Origin: Apostichopus japonicus
Taxonomy: Eukaryota; Echinodermata; Holothuroidea; Aspidochirotida; Stichopodidae
Direction: 5' to 3'
Assembly (NCBI RefSeq): GCF_037975245.1
Contig: NC_092576.1
Location: 39,987,111 to 40,051,110 of the forward strand
DNA: 64,000 nt
Shown here: positions 1-11,145 of the stretch, piece by piece
How the letters are laid out: each line of letters starts with the position of its first letter
Numbering within the stretch: the stretch's first letter is position 1
Translations under genes and position numbers: made by a program
The notes under the pieces: generated by a model
What the model saw: the letters and a program-made list of their open reading frames with translations, nothing else
The model's database searches: none
Told to the model about the DNA's origin: nothing

Positions 1-263
1 ATGTTTGAATGCTGCAACATACAGTTGACGAAGACTCGGACTTGTATCAGATTTGAGTTAGGTTCTGGACTTGGACAAGTCTCAACTTGGATCTACTGGT
101 TATGACTACATTACTGCTGTTTACTCTATTATAAAATATCTTGAAGCTCCAATTTGAACTTCTCTCTGAAAGTATATTACAGAAATAACTAAAAGCAATC
201 AAACTATCAATGCAATTGTATGACATCTTGTTGAAATATGTTATGATAGCAATATGTACATAC

Positions 264-3200
264 CCGAATCTAGCCTATCTGCTCTGACGTTGAGATATGA
301 TTGCCACTTTCCCTGCAGATCTGCATACTGCAAAACCTTTTCAACGAAGGGCGGGGTCCACTGCATGAAAAGGTTATCTGCAACATCAGGATAAATTCTG
401 CGAAAATCCATCTCAATCTTAAAGAGACAGGGAGAGAAAATGCAGCACATTCATAAATGGGTTGTACAAGATATATGAAGCCTAGCCTATGACAAAAAAA
501 TGTGTAATTTCTTTTAAGGGAAAAGGGGACCTGTGAATTTAGGTTGTCATAGCAAATTGAGCCAATTTTTTTAAATATGCGTCTGAATTGCGATATTGGA
601 TATTACTTGGTTCAGTGGGAGGCCTGTTGTTATATTTGCTACCAAAAGTATTGACAATTACTTACCATGCCAGGAATATCAATAAGCCTCGGGTACTCCT
701 TAAGGATGGACGAAATTGATAAACCAGGATTTGCCCGGATCCACTCTGCCCGTTTTATCGTCGTCTTCTCCATGAACTCGTGCACCTGAGAGAGTGGCTC
801 AATGTGATTTTTTAGCCATTCTTTCATAGCATAGTCGTCTGTTTCACTTACAGAGCAGTCTGTGTGGGAAAAAAGGTATTATATGGAATGAGATATCTCA
901 AGATTCCTTTCATTTAATTCTCAATATTCTGAGAGAATTTCAACAAATATTTCATTAATTACATGTGATTAATACTGTAGTTAAATAGCAAACTGTCTGG
1001 CCAACATTATTGATGAGGTATGTTAAATTTCTGTTAATTTGACACACTGTCACACACAAGTATTCAAATGAAAAATATAGAAGGTTTCTTTATGCAATAC
1101 TAAGGACAAAACATAAACAAAACAAAGGATCAAGCCAGACAGCTCATATGGTATGTCCCAGTCACGGCAAGTATAGTGAATATAACGTACTGTCAAAATG
1201 AAATGTTGGTTAAAATACCTGTTAATTAGATTTATCTTGCTAAAAGCAGATAGAACACTTTAATTGAAATTATTTCACAAACTGAACTTGAATAACAGTA
1301 AACAGTATCTACCTGGTAACGCGGTAACTTTCACCATCTTTGAAACAGTTGGAACCTGGGCAGTCCGCTTAGTACCACTTGTGCGTCTGCGAACATTTCG
1401 CAGCCTTTCCTCGAGCCAACCACTTGCAGAATGCAACCCTTTTCCAGGAGTATACCAAGCTTCCTGTGTGAATATAGCAACACCAAAGAAATAATCTGTA
1501 AGCCTTCAAAAAATTACAAAATACATCACAGACAAACAACATTTTGAGTATCTGAGGCAAACAACAATGCCTCATATCAATTACACTTTTAGGAGAAAAT
1601 GAAGAGCAGAATTTAATTTGAATATGGGTAATTCAATCTAAAACCAACTCATTTTCACCCCTTATATCTGGCTAGAGATTTATGTAAGGTTTATAGCGCC
1701 TTCCAAGAAATTTGGCAGCTCCTTGGTTTCCCCAAAATGTTGAAGTCCATGAAACTGCAAAAGTGGTTGTGGCACCCAAAATTTAAATGAACTCAACTTG
1801 GAAAGTACAAGGCTGAGAACACTTAGGTTTTTGGATTTCAATCATAGTCACATATTGTTTCAGATGAGCTAAAGATCAGCCAAATCTAAGAGGTGACTAG
1901 CTCAGCCCTATGGAACGATCCATATCATACTACTTACAAATCCTTGACCTTCTTCATCTTTTAATACAGGAAAGTCCTGAATTATAGCTCTTGCCATCCT
2001 GACTTTTATATCTGTTGTGGGTCTGTGTGCAATTAATTGAAAGAGGAAGAAAAAAGTATTTTATCTCAAGCCAGCAGCCAGTTAAAAAAGTGAAATGGAA
2101 TACTTTTCACTTTGGCAATAATACAGTAAAATCACCCTTACATGAAAGGGTGGAGCCAACATCCAGCTGCTTTATTGCAAATTATGATGAATACTGGAAC
2201 TGTCCTTTTGACTCAAAATACTGTACATGTTGCATGTAACCTCAATCACCGGCAAATAAAATAGTGGCAGTGAGGGCAGTGGCAAAGGTTACCAGAGGTC
2301 ACTATCACGGTAGTGAGAGGTGCAGCAGTGTAACAGACAGGTAAGTGAGGAGTGAAGTAAATTATTGCAAAGATTGAACCTGAAATGAATCAAGTTTCGC
2401 CCAAATCCCATATGGCAGAAACAATGAGTGAACATTCTTTCTCTCATATAATGTAGTAAAGGTACTAACCTGTCACCAAAATTTTCAATCATGTAGGCAA
2501 CAAGAATCTGTACCATTTTGAGCCTTCTCTTTCTACTGAGCACACCACTTTCTAGTTCCTTTATAATATCTCCGCCTTCTGATGAGTGGCTCTCGAGAAT
2601 TGTTCTGACACTCTTTAAAAATGGAATAGAGACAATAATATAATGACAGCTGATGTTGTAATAAACCAGTTGTTTTGATAAATTGATATTAAATAATATA
2701 CTGTAACCTTCACATAATACATACAGTAAATCACATAAGTTTTATAGATTTGTGGTAAAATTGTCATTTGACTGGGAATTTATGTTGGTTACCTCTTGCA
2801 GATTTACACTGAGGATCTAGTATGATTTCCAAAATTGTATTTTGTTCTGTCAAGAAATTCAGAAGGCAACTCAATTTAAAGCAACCCTGCTCAAGTGACA
2901 CAGAACATGACTGCAGTTGTAGCACCAGGGAGCTTAAACTTTCTCAAAACATTTTGGAGGGATGTTCTTTTCATGAGGATTAAAAGCTATCCAAATTTCA
3001 AATTGTATGGTTTGTGGGACCTACTGTAGCTGTAAGAGATCTGCCACATGCTGAACACATTGCAATTTGAAGAATGTTGACTCAGGCAATTAAATAAATA
3101 TATTTTCCATTGCACTACACTTGTACTACCTGTACAATACTGAATATTACTGTACAGGTATGCCATATGCCAGCCTCATTGTCTTTTGATGAAGAACAGT

Positions 3201-6200
3201 ATTGCTTTAAGTATTTTGGCAAAGACATAATTTACAATTTATAGTCATTCAGATACATTAGAAGAGAACTTCCCGTACTAGATTATTTCATGCCAGAAAA
3301 TGTGATATTTGGGAATCCTTTAATGGCTAATAAGTAGTACATACAGTACACTGCTTGACAAGTAGGCAGAAAAGTATTTTATACTCACGAAGGCAGGTAT
3401 GACCTCCCAATGGTAAGATTTGGACTTTTTAAGTGGGACACTGTTCTCCACAAGGCTGGAATCGTCACTTGTAGTGTCCAGTGATGATCTCTTTGGAGTA
3501 GATGTAGTCGGGAGAAAAAGGTCTGGTACATAATCCAGCGAGTTGTTCATTACAGCAAGTGTCTAAAGTTAGAGAAATTAAATTAAAGTTTACGTCAAAG
3601 CTTTGAAATTAATCGCTCAAGGAATTCTATGGCGTAGAGTAACATAACAAAGTTCAGTGGCCTGGTATGATTTTGCTGCATGGTAGGGTTGACGGTCGTA
3701 CAGGTTGTTTACTGATATGACAGACCAAGCAGGTTCTGCAATCTGTTGTAGAGCATAAGTATGTGTGTGTCTATCATATTTTACAGTATCCCAAGACTCT
3801 GTGACCAATTTGACACCATTGTCAATACAGATGACATAGATGATCTGCTGAAATATTGGCTCCTCTTGATCACATTTGCCAGTGACAACTAATAGGTTTT
3901 TGCAGTACTTGACTCCATGAACAATGCTCCATTTGGCAATAAAGACCTCCTCAAACATATGCATACCAAGTTCCCTGCTCAGGAATTCTGCTCGATCCAG
4001 TGATACTAATATGGTTGAACAACCAGGCCCCACCTCAACATCTTTGTGCACAAGATCTACTCCACTGATCATGTTATAACAGAGGAACATTTGCTGTCGT
4101 TCGCTCAGAGTCTTTAGTATGTTCCGGTAATTACAAATTATGTGACCAAGACGTTTGAAGAATCTATGTTTGGCTTCAAACCTCATTGTCCAATAATTGA
4201 TCAATGGTCCTAGTAATTGCATCTGTTGTGGATAGTGGGTCATGAAGTGGTGTTTAGGCTTCAAATTTCGATCTGGATATAGATTCAAAAAGTGATTATG
4301 ATGGTCTTGAATAAGATGTTTAAGAAACAATGTTTCATCTGCTGTAACTTCTGGGCAGAAGATGAAGTCCATACATTCCAAAAGAATAAGAATCAGTTCT
4401 AGGTGAGTGTTACCCTCCGGAACTTTGTCTCCAATCATAAGAGGAAGATAACGTATAAGACACCACATCTGGGATGCAGTCTGTCCAGATGGCCTATCTG
4501 GGTTCTGAACTTTGTTGCGGGATATTGGGGAAGGCTTGTTTTTTGAATCAAAAGGTGCATAGTCAAAACTAGTGATTCTGCTATTAAGTAAGTCAAGATC
4601 AAAGAATCCATCCTGCATTAAATTTCCTAAAACAAGATGAACTTCAAGACCACATATGCCTTCCAGTAAGTCATGCATTAAATCAGGTGCATAATTAGTT
4701 GTTACATGGAAGTGTGCCAGATCATTTAAAAGGCATGGAATTTTGACACCGGTAGAGGCTGGGTCATTACGACGAACATCTTCATTATAATTGTTAAAGT
4801 TGCGAAGTAGCTCAGGCTTTGATACTGATGCATTTTGCATATCATTCCTATGCATTCTGCAATGCCTGCAATAGTGATTGCTGACGAAACTCTCCACAAA
4901 GCCACAGATTCCATTCATACCTAGGTTATCCCCAGCAACTTGAGCGACACTAATGTGAACAATCCCCTCAAATGCATCTGTTGTAATTTGCAATCCATCT
5001 CTCTCAAGCATCTGTAAGTCATTCACGAGAGGTTGCAAAATAGGATCAAATCCATAAGTTTTCACATCCCCAGCATTGTACAATGCCACAAGAAAACAGT
5101 TACACAGCGAAGAACGAAACTGAGGGGGTAAATTTAGTATTGTGCAATAAATTACTCCAATTTTATGCAAACCTGCCTTCGACCCTAGCGGATTGGTAAT
5201 CTCGCACTCATCAGTGTACAAAAGAAGTTTGATGTTCAATTGGTTAGAGAAGAACTCATTATCTTTACAGAACTTTCCATCGTGAAAATCCCGCATCACT
5301 CCATCATTACTAGGCTGGTAGTGGCAAACAGTTCTCATGAATCCCTTACTTTCCAAAACACATTTTAAAAGATCATGCAGCGGAATGTATTGGAAGGTAA
5401 CATGCTTTGCTACTTGAACAACATGACCAGTTTGTGCATTATTGCGAGGGTAATATGCAACAGCGAATGGTATTTCACGTGGTTTAATAAAATAGCCACT
5501 TTGTACAAAATATTGATGTTGTTGATGAGCAGTTTCCAAGTGCTCATATGGGTATTGATGTTCTGCAAACAAATCCATGAGAGTCTTCCTTCTATCATCA
5601 TCCTCATGTATCCCTAAACCTTGTAGTAACTCAGCTGTTTTGAATTGTAATGTATTAATAACATCAAAGAATAAACTTGATGTTTCAGAGACCACATGAT
5701 CAACTGTAGATTGAACGACACTGCTGGATGCCTTCAACTTAGCTAACGTTGATGCAGCCAACTTTGTTACATCTTCCTTAGCAAGTACATGTTCATTACC
5801 ACCATCAACGTTAGGAGGAATAGCCTCAGGGTCCTCACCAGGGACGTCCTGAATGATATCAATGACAGGATGTGCAACATTTACATTCACATCACCAAAT
5901 TCAAGGATATCGTGGTTCCTTTCAACATGCCTTTTGAGAGCAGTTGAATATCTGAATGTCTGTAAACAGCCATCTTGGCCACAGGCTACTGGACGGGTAA
6001 ACATTCTGCCAGCTAAAAGAGCATGTCTGTTTTTAAAATGCCAAACAAGTGAACTTGCATTTCCATGGACAACCAGGTCACATACTGAACAAGTATATCC
6101 CATGATTACTAAAAGTAACAATTCACTGTGTGTCAGTTGAAAATAGTATGTACCTGCTCTTCTTGTAATTTTTTCAGGAACTTTTTTCGTGGTCCTACCG

Positions 6201-7498
6201 CTTTCACCATTTCTGTTAAGGCTGCTTCGTCTAGCAACAAGAAAGCTTCCTCATCGATCATGTTCTCTGAAGAAAAAATAGTGAAACATGGCTCAAATAC
6301 AATCCCTTTGGTACAGTACGATTGAATGTAGTTCCCCCACCAAGAGCATTCATCAAAAAATTAAATGAAACATTTTAAACATTTCTGATGAAGCTCTATC
6401 TACAAAAAAATGTTAATCTATAATCCTGTCAAAATAAAAACTGTCATTCATTAGATCACTACGGAATGATGCACAGATGTATTAAACCACCAACTTTACT
6501 TTTGGGCCTAACAGTAAGTTTGGCCCAAACACTAAGTGTTAAAAAACATGCCATTGCGAACTAATAATTTGGCTAAATGTGGCTAAACATAACTGTGACC
6601 TAAAACCTTTCCAAACTTCCAAATTACTTTTTGCAAACAAATGCAACAGAACTCGTATATATGAAAGTAAGCTAGATCATTGATATTCACTGCAATACTA
6701 CTACTAGGCCTATCCCTGTAGTGTAAGTGCAGGGAATAATTTAGTGTTCAAATTTTGCGTGGCAGTTCTGAGGTTTTTTACAGTTCTTTAGCGTAAAATC
6801 GTTGATTGTGTAGCAAATTGAGATGCGATACTGAATAAATTATTCCCTAAAATGGAATTGTATTTGTAAGTTGGCCTAGGCTAGATTGACTAGTTTAACA
6901 CTTTAAAAGGCCTGACACATAGTCCTAGCCTAACTTACTGTAGTAATAATTAACAGTGGGGATTAACATTAGTATACGCTTAGCCATTAGTATCAGCAGG
7001 CCTAGCCTAATACTGTTAGACTATGCGTAGCCTATGCACAAACTAAGGAGAGTTGCAATCGCGATATGGTATTGGTAGTTGCTACAGTAGGCTAAATTTC
7101 TGTCGTAAAATTAAGCAAAAACACACAAGAGTAACCATTTTTAGTGGCGGTTCGCTCCTTTTTAGGGCAGTTATTTATAGGGCGGCATAAGTCACGGCAA
7201 CCGGTTTAACGTAGGCCAACTTAAGGTACTAAAGTAAAGCACACCTGTTCGACAGCTAGCAATGTATAGGCTTATCCATCGCTAGACCTGTCCTAACGTT
7301 GGGCCTAGCCCTATTAGTCAACTTAGTGTTAGCCCACTCCATTGGCCTACCGAACGTCTGATCAGAAAATCGCACGTATTTCAAAGGAAATAGGTCAAAC
7401 CTTTCTGCACAATAATCAAAACAAACTTTACCTTCAAATATTTCATTCAGTGATGATAGATTCCATTCTGCTAATTTTTCTTTGACAAACTCATCCAT
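264..7498 (-). CDS. SAMD3-like SAM-domain protein, 5' eight exons (3' end outside window)
   Basis: Eight exons with consensus splice sites and matching phases: 7498-7432, 6266-6154, 3562-3389, 2612-2470, 2022-1938, 1463-1313, 859-666 and 417-264. They join into 360 codons plus one base, and the gene continues beyond the left edge. Exons 1-2 (residues 1-60) form a SAM domain, starting MDEFVKEKLAEWNLSSL and ending with a basic helix (GPRKKFLKKLQEEQ). Exon 3 is a Ser/Thr-rich linker. Exons 4-8 carry the helical region I associate with SAMD3-like proteins: SRKRRLKMVQILVAYMI, a basic GWLEERLRNVRRR stretch, then SILKEYPRLIDIPGM and a segment around FMQWTPPFVEKVL. The first ATG sits in good context (ACCATGG); the frame is open upstream to a Met at 7627, but that extension does not look like SAM sequence. 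Biochemical function is unknown. The family name is from memory, not a search. Confidence 0.8.
3617..6103 (-). CDS. C2H2 zinc-finger, CACTA/EnSpm-like DDE transposase protein, intact
   Basis: Single uninterrupted frame of 828 codons from the ATG at 6103; the frame stays open upstream without another ATG. Two C2H2 fingers lie at the N-terminus, about residues 5-64 (CSVC...HFKNRH and CGQDGC...HVERNH). The middle resembles Tnp2-type transposases: YTDE near residue 298, LPP then FDPILQPLVNDLQ, AGDNLG near 392, a zinc-knuckle-like YCRHCRMH, and LMHDLLEG near 476. A later segment reads KPKHHFMTHYPQQMQLLGP then WTMRFEAKHRFFK near 637-650. Likely catalytic acids are D298, D392 and E643, by pattern only. 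The frame lies inside intron 2 of the SAMD3-like gene on the same strand and fills almost all of it. No stop or frameshift is seen, unlike every other transposon gene here, so it is either recently active or kept by selection. Alternative: a domesticated nuclear DNA-binding protein. Confidence 0.75.
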   Translation of the reverse strand: MGYTCSVCDLVVHGNASSLVWHFKNRHALLAGRMFTRPVACGQDGCLQTFRYSTALKRHVERNHDILEFGDVNVNVAHPVIDIIQDVPGEDPEAIPPNVDGGNEHVLAKEDVTKLAASTLAKLKASSSVVQSTVDHVVSETSSLFFDVINTLQFKTAELLQGLGIHEDDDRRKTLMDLFAEHQYPYEHLETAHQQHQYFVQSGYFIKPREIPFAVAYYPRNNAQTGHVVQVAKHVTFQYIPLHDLLKCVLESKGFMRTVCHYQPSNDGVMRDFHDGKFCKDNEFFSNQLNIKLLLYTDECEITNPLGSKAGLHKIGVIYCTILNLPPQFRSSLCNCFLVALYNAGDVKTYGFDPILQPLVNDLQMLERDGLQITTDAFEGIVHISVAQVAGDNLGMNGICGFVESFVSNHYCRHCRMHRNDMQNASVSKPELLRNFNNYNEDVRRNDPASTGVKIPCLLNDLAHFHVTTNYAPDLMHDLLEGICGLEVHLVLGNLMQDGFFDLDLLNSRITSFDYAPFDSKNKPSPISRNKVQNPDRPSGQTASQMWCLIRYLPLMIGDKVPEGNTHLELILILLECMDFIFCPEVTADETLFLKHLIQDHHNHFLNLYPDRNLKPKHHFMTHYPQQMQLLGPLINYWTMRFEAKHRFFKRLGHIICNYRNILKTLSERQQMFLCYNMISGVDLVHKDVEVGPGCSTILVSLDRAEFLSRELGMHMFEEVFIAKWSIVHGVKYCKNLLVVTGKCDQEEPIFQQIIYVICIDNGVKLVTESWDTVKYDRHTHTYALQQIAEPAWSVISVNNLYDRQPYHAAKSYQATELCYVTLRHRIP

Positions 7499-9866
7499 GG
7501 TTTCTGGCCTGATGTGAAATCTTTCGACCGACAATGTGTTATGAAAAGCCCGCGAAGTTAGCATGTCAATTACGTCACTGAATTCAACCAGGAAAGAGGT
7601 TAAAAGTAAGAGCGTGATAAAATTCATATCAGGCTAACCAGGATACGGGTTGGCTGCTTATATTTTAACCCCAATGGTGTCACTTTGAGGTAACCAGGAT
7701 TATTCCACCAGGACGTTTTTAGAGTGTAGATGGTCAAATGCACGATTTCAGAGTAGACAGGTAAGAGAGGATTAAGTAAATATGATATGTGCTCATGACA
7801 ACATAACTCTATCACAGCATTATTAATAGACACATACATAATTGAAAATGAAAAATCAAGTTTGTACATATCCTTGATGAAAGTTTATATTAATAAGTAT
7901 AATTCTCTCAACGTAATCAACATATTTAGATATATTAAATAATGTTTGTTGTGTTTCTCCTCAGCATCACTCTATAATTCTACAGTTTTAATTATAATAA
8001 TCTCAATACAAATATAAGTTTCTCCCTTTTCTTAGTCGTTAGGATACCTACAGTTCTCAATTTACAGAATGCAATTTCAATTCTCCTCTCAAAGACCAGT
8101 CAGAATGTCCTGCCCTGTTATGTTACCGAGTATTATATAAATTATAGTCTGAATCATCGTCTGTATTAAATATATATGAGTCATAATATATCCATTGAAC
8201 TATTTTAAGCACATAGCCTAGATATGTTTATACAACTCAGTATAAAACATGTGGACGGGCGAGCAACAAAAATTACATAAAGGCATATAAGGGTCTATAT
8301 GGAAGCATACATATAGTTCCATGGGATAAGTTCGTTTATAGAGATTTAGTCTGAAAATATTTTATATCGCATCGCAAGGATGAGGGGGGTGGGTGGACTT
8401 GCAGTAGGTTGTTGCAGTAGGTTGTTGCAGTATGATATTGTCCATGCCTATGTATTATAATGCTTGTATTTCCGTCAACTGTTTTGTATACTAGGCTGAT
8501 TTGAGAGTACATTTGTATAATGGAGACAGGTTAGAGGCGAGTGCAGTAAATTCCTCTAACAGATATCGCGGTATATATATATATATATATATACCTATAT
8601 ATTGTGACAAACCACGCCTGTGTTCAATTGATCATATCCATTCACAATAAGCCGTCCCCGCTGAACTCGCAGTGTCACATAGTATGTGTAACAAAATATA
8701 AGTGAGAATATGAGAAATATGCCTTAAACTTCACGTAGGGCTTACACAGCGTTCGAGTATAAACAATCTATTCACAACGCGACACTGTTTTCACCAGATG
8801 CAAACAATATTCACATTTAAATAGCATTTAACCAAGCGCGAAAGAAACTCCAATCATCGGAGTAACGAAAACTGGATTGATACCCTTTAGTTGGCAAGTT
8901 TAGTAACATATTTGTAAACAGAAATACTCGTTTACCGATTGCCAATGTGACCTTCAGCGCTACATTTCGTTGATGTATTCACGGTATTCCGTATCCAAGA
9001 GATGTACTTTAGCTGTGCAATTGTTAACCACGTGACGAATTACAATGTGATTGACAGGTCGAATATAGAATTTACAATAGAAAGTAGACAACGTATTTAA
9101 TTGTATTGTTAGATGTTACAATAATACAAAGGATACAATGAATATGTTGAAAAATGGACGACGCGCGTATTGGTAGAGCTTAAAATAAAAGGAAAGTTAA
9201 CACCCCTATAGTAGGCCTGTAAAAATGACGTTAAATAATAGATGTACAACATGAGTGTAAATACAGACAGAAAAAAGTCATTTTTGAGACTAAAAATAAG
9301 CCATGACAACTGATTTAAAACGAATTGGTAGCGCGCTGAGAAGTTTATTATAGGTCACTTGAAAATGTTTAACTGGGATCTGCTCTGTCAACATACTCTG
9401 TCCTGTTAATTGTCAGTTGTAATCATGAAGTTAGGATGATATGGATGGCATACAGGAATGGGTTTGTCAGAGCTGGTTGATCAAATTATTTAATTCATAT
9501 AATTATATCATCAAAAACTACTTGAAATAATATTTTTCATTGGCAGATGGCGGGAATAAGGGGAGGGGAAAGAGAAGATTAAATATTCCAACGAGATGAG
9601 ACAAGGGTCATATCCCATAATATCTCTGTTTCTGGATTTCACTTACATCGCGGAAGATCTAGAAGAGGTTCGGGCAATTGAGTGTTTGGGCATTGTGTCA
9701 TAGACGTTATAAGGAGTTACGGCGTTCTACGTTTGCGTTATTTAATGACTTTATATATGTTATTGTCTAAATATCCAATTATCAGGGGTGTTTGTACCAT
9801 TCATAATGTTTTTTTGTTTTTTTTGTGATGTTCATGTTTATGGGTCATACGAACCATTCACTTGTA

Positions 9867-9994
9867 GGGATGGGAGGGAGGAGAGGGAGGGGAGAGCGTG
9901 GAGAGATGGTTGAGAGGAGAGAAGGTGGAGAGAGGAGAGAGAGGAGAGGGAGGGGAGAGAGGGGAAAGAAGGGAGAGCAGGGTTGAAGGAGCAG
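9867..9994 (+). repeat. Polypurine GA/GGGA-rich tract
   Basis: About 125 bases almost wholly of G and A on the plus strand, made of irregular GAGAGG, GGGAGGGG and GGAGAGA units with only a few pyrimidines. Such tracts can form triplex structures; nothing here shows a regulatory role. Confidence 0.8.
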
Positions 9995-10686
9995 TGTTGT
10001 GATCTAAAACATTAGTAATAACATGAAAGAATCCAAAAGAATCAAGTTACAAGAATTGTTTATATAACGGAAAAGGGATTGAGACCAACAACAAGGGGAG
10101 CATGGTAACATGAGAGGGTGCGGAGGAATTGTGTAAACTGTTTCTAGTCAGATAGGTGCGAATGTATACAGGGGTGAGTGAGACAAAAACAGGTTTGATG
10201 GGGGAGCAGTTATATGCTGAAGGGAACAAGGGGTGCTAAATAGGGTTATGGTAAAGGGTAAAGAGGTGTGTTGATTTGATGGGTACATGTAATATTAACG
10301 GATTAAGATAAATAGGGCAATATTAAAAAGGTAAATTCAATGTTTTTAATATGTCTTTTCATGTCGCGTTTGATGAATTTGGGATGAATTACGGTGTCAA
10401 TTGTTCATATTCTTTGACAAATATTGTATCCGACTAAAAGAAAAAAAACATATTCAATTCTTTACCAAACCATCTAAAGATAATAGGTTAAACAAGCACG
10501 CGTTTTATATTCCTTTCACGAAGCTTTAATATTTTTTTCTTTGTTTTCTGGCCAGTTCCGAGAAAGTTTTGAAGCAGGTCAGTCAAGTTTGGTTGATCTT
10601 AGATAGTTTACTTTTAGTATTTATTTTCTTTCGTAGTTTTTATAATTGATTTATTTCGTCTAACCTTATACATCAGGTGTCTCTAA

Positions 10687-10702
10687 CCCCCCCCCCCCCC
10701 CC
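10687..10702 (+). repeat. Poly-C run
   Basis: Sixteen consecutive C. Similar homopolymer runs occur at 14453-14468 (C), 27292-27303 (G), around 47340 (G), around 47611 (C) and 63187-63204 (G). Confidence 0.9.
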
Positions 10703-11145
10703 TTTCCGCGATCTCTCATGTTATCAGGTTTATCCTTTACAAACGTCAATAAAAAACAACTCTTATTTCCTTTGGCTACAGATATTCAAAATAACGAATT
10801 ATATAAATGCCTTATAATATTCAATAAATCCTTTTGTCGATAGTCTCTCTAATCCACAACAGTTATTGCATTTCACTCTCTTGTTCTTATATATTTTCTA
10901 TATCAGTAATTTTAATTTAATTAATGTCTTGCTTTCTTGAATTTGTAAGAAATAGTAGATTGTTTTTGTATTGTAATTTTCAGCGTTTTATTTTGTTATT
11001 TTCAATCCAATATACTCAATATTCTGAACACTCACCCTCCAGTTATAACTGTATTTATCATTACTATCTGTTGTTATTTTTAAAGATATTATCTTTGCGT
11101 TATGCATGATAGAGACATATTTACATATGTATTAAATATACTTAC

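Larger units (their letters stand above)
7628..11145. other. Intergenic stretch without recognisable gene
   Basis: AT-rich DNA between the SAMD3-like gene and the partial NACHT paralogue. Short frames here show no recognisable domains. It holds a short (TA)n tract (8572-8593), a polypurine tract (9867-9994) and a poly-C run (10687-10702). Confidence 0.6.

Noticed and set aside
1-240. A ninth exon of the SAMD3-like gene after an acceptor-like ATACTTTCAG
   Set aside because: The phase allows about 40 codons before a stop, but the peptide does not resemble the family; the next exon is probably outside the window.
6121-6153. Direct SAM-transposase fusion by retaining the start of intron 2 or splicing exon 2 to the acceptor at 6109
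   Set aside because: Read-through meets TGA within eight codons, and splicing exon 2 there gives an immediate TAA.
5375-6325. Plus-strand frames at 5.4-6.3 kb
   Set aside because: Antisense shadows of the transposase frame and SAM exon 2.
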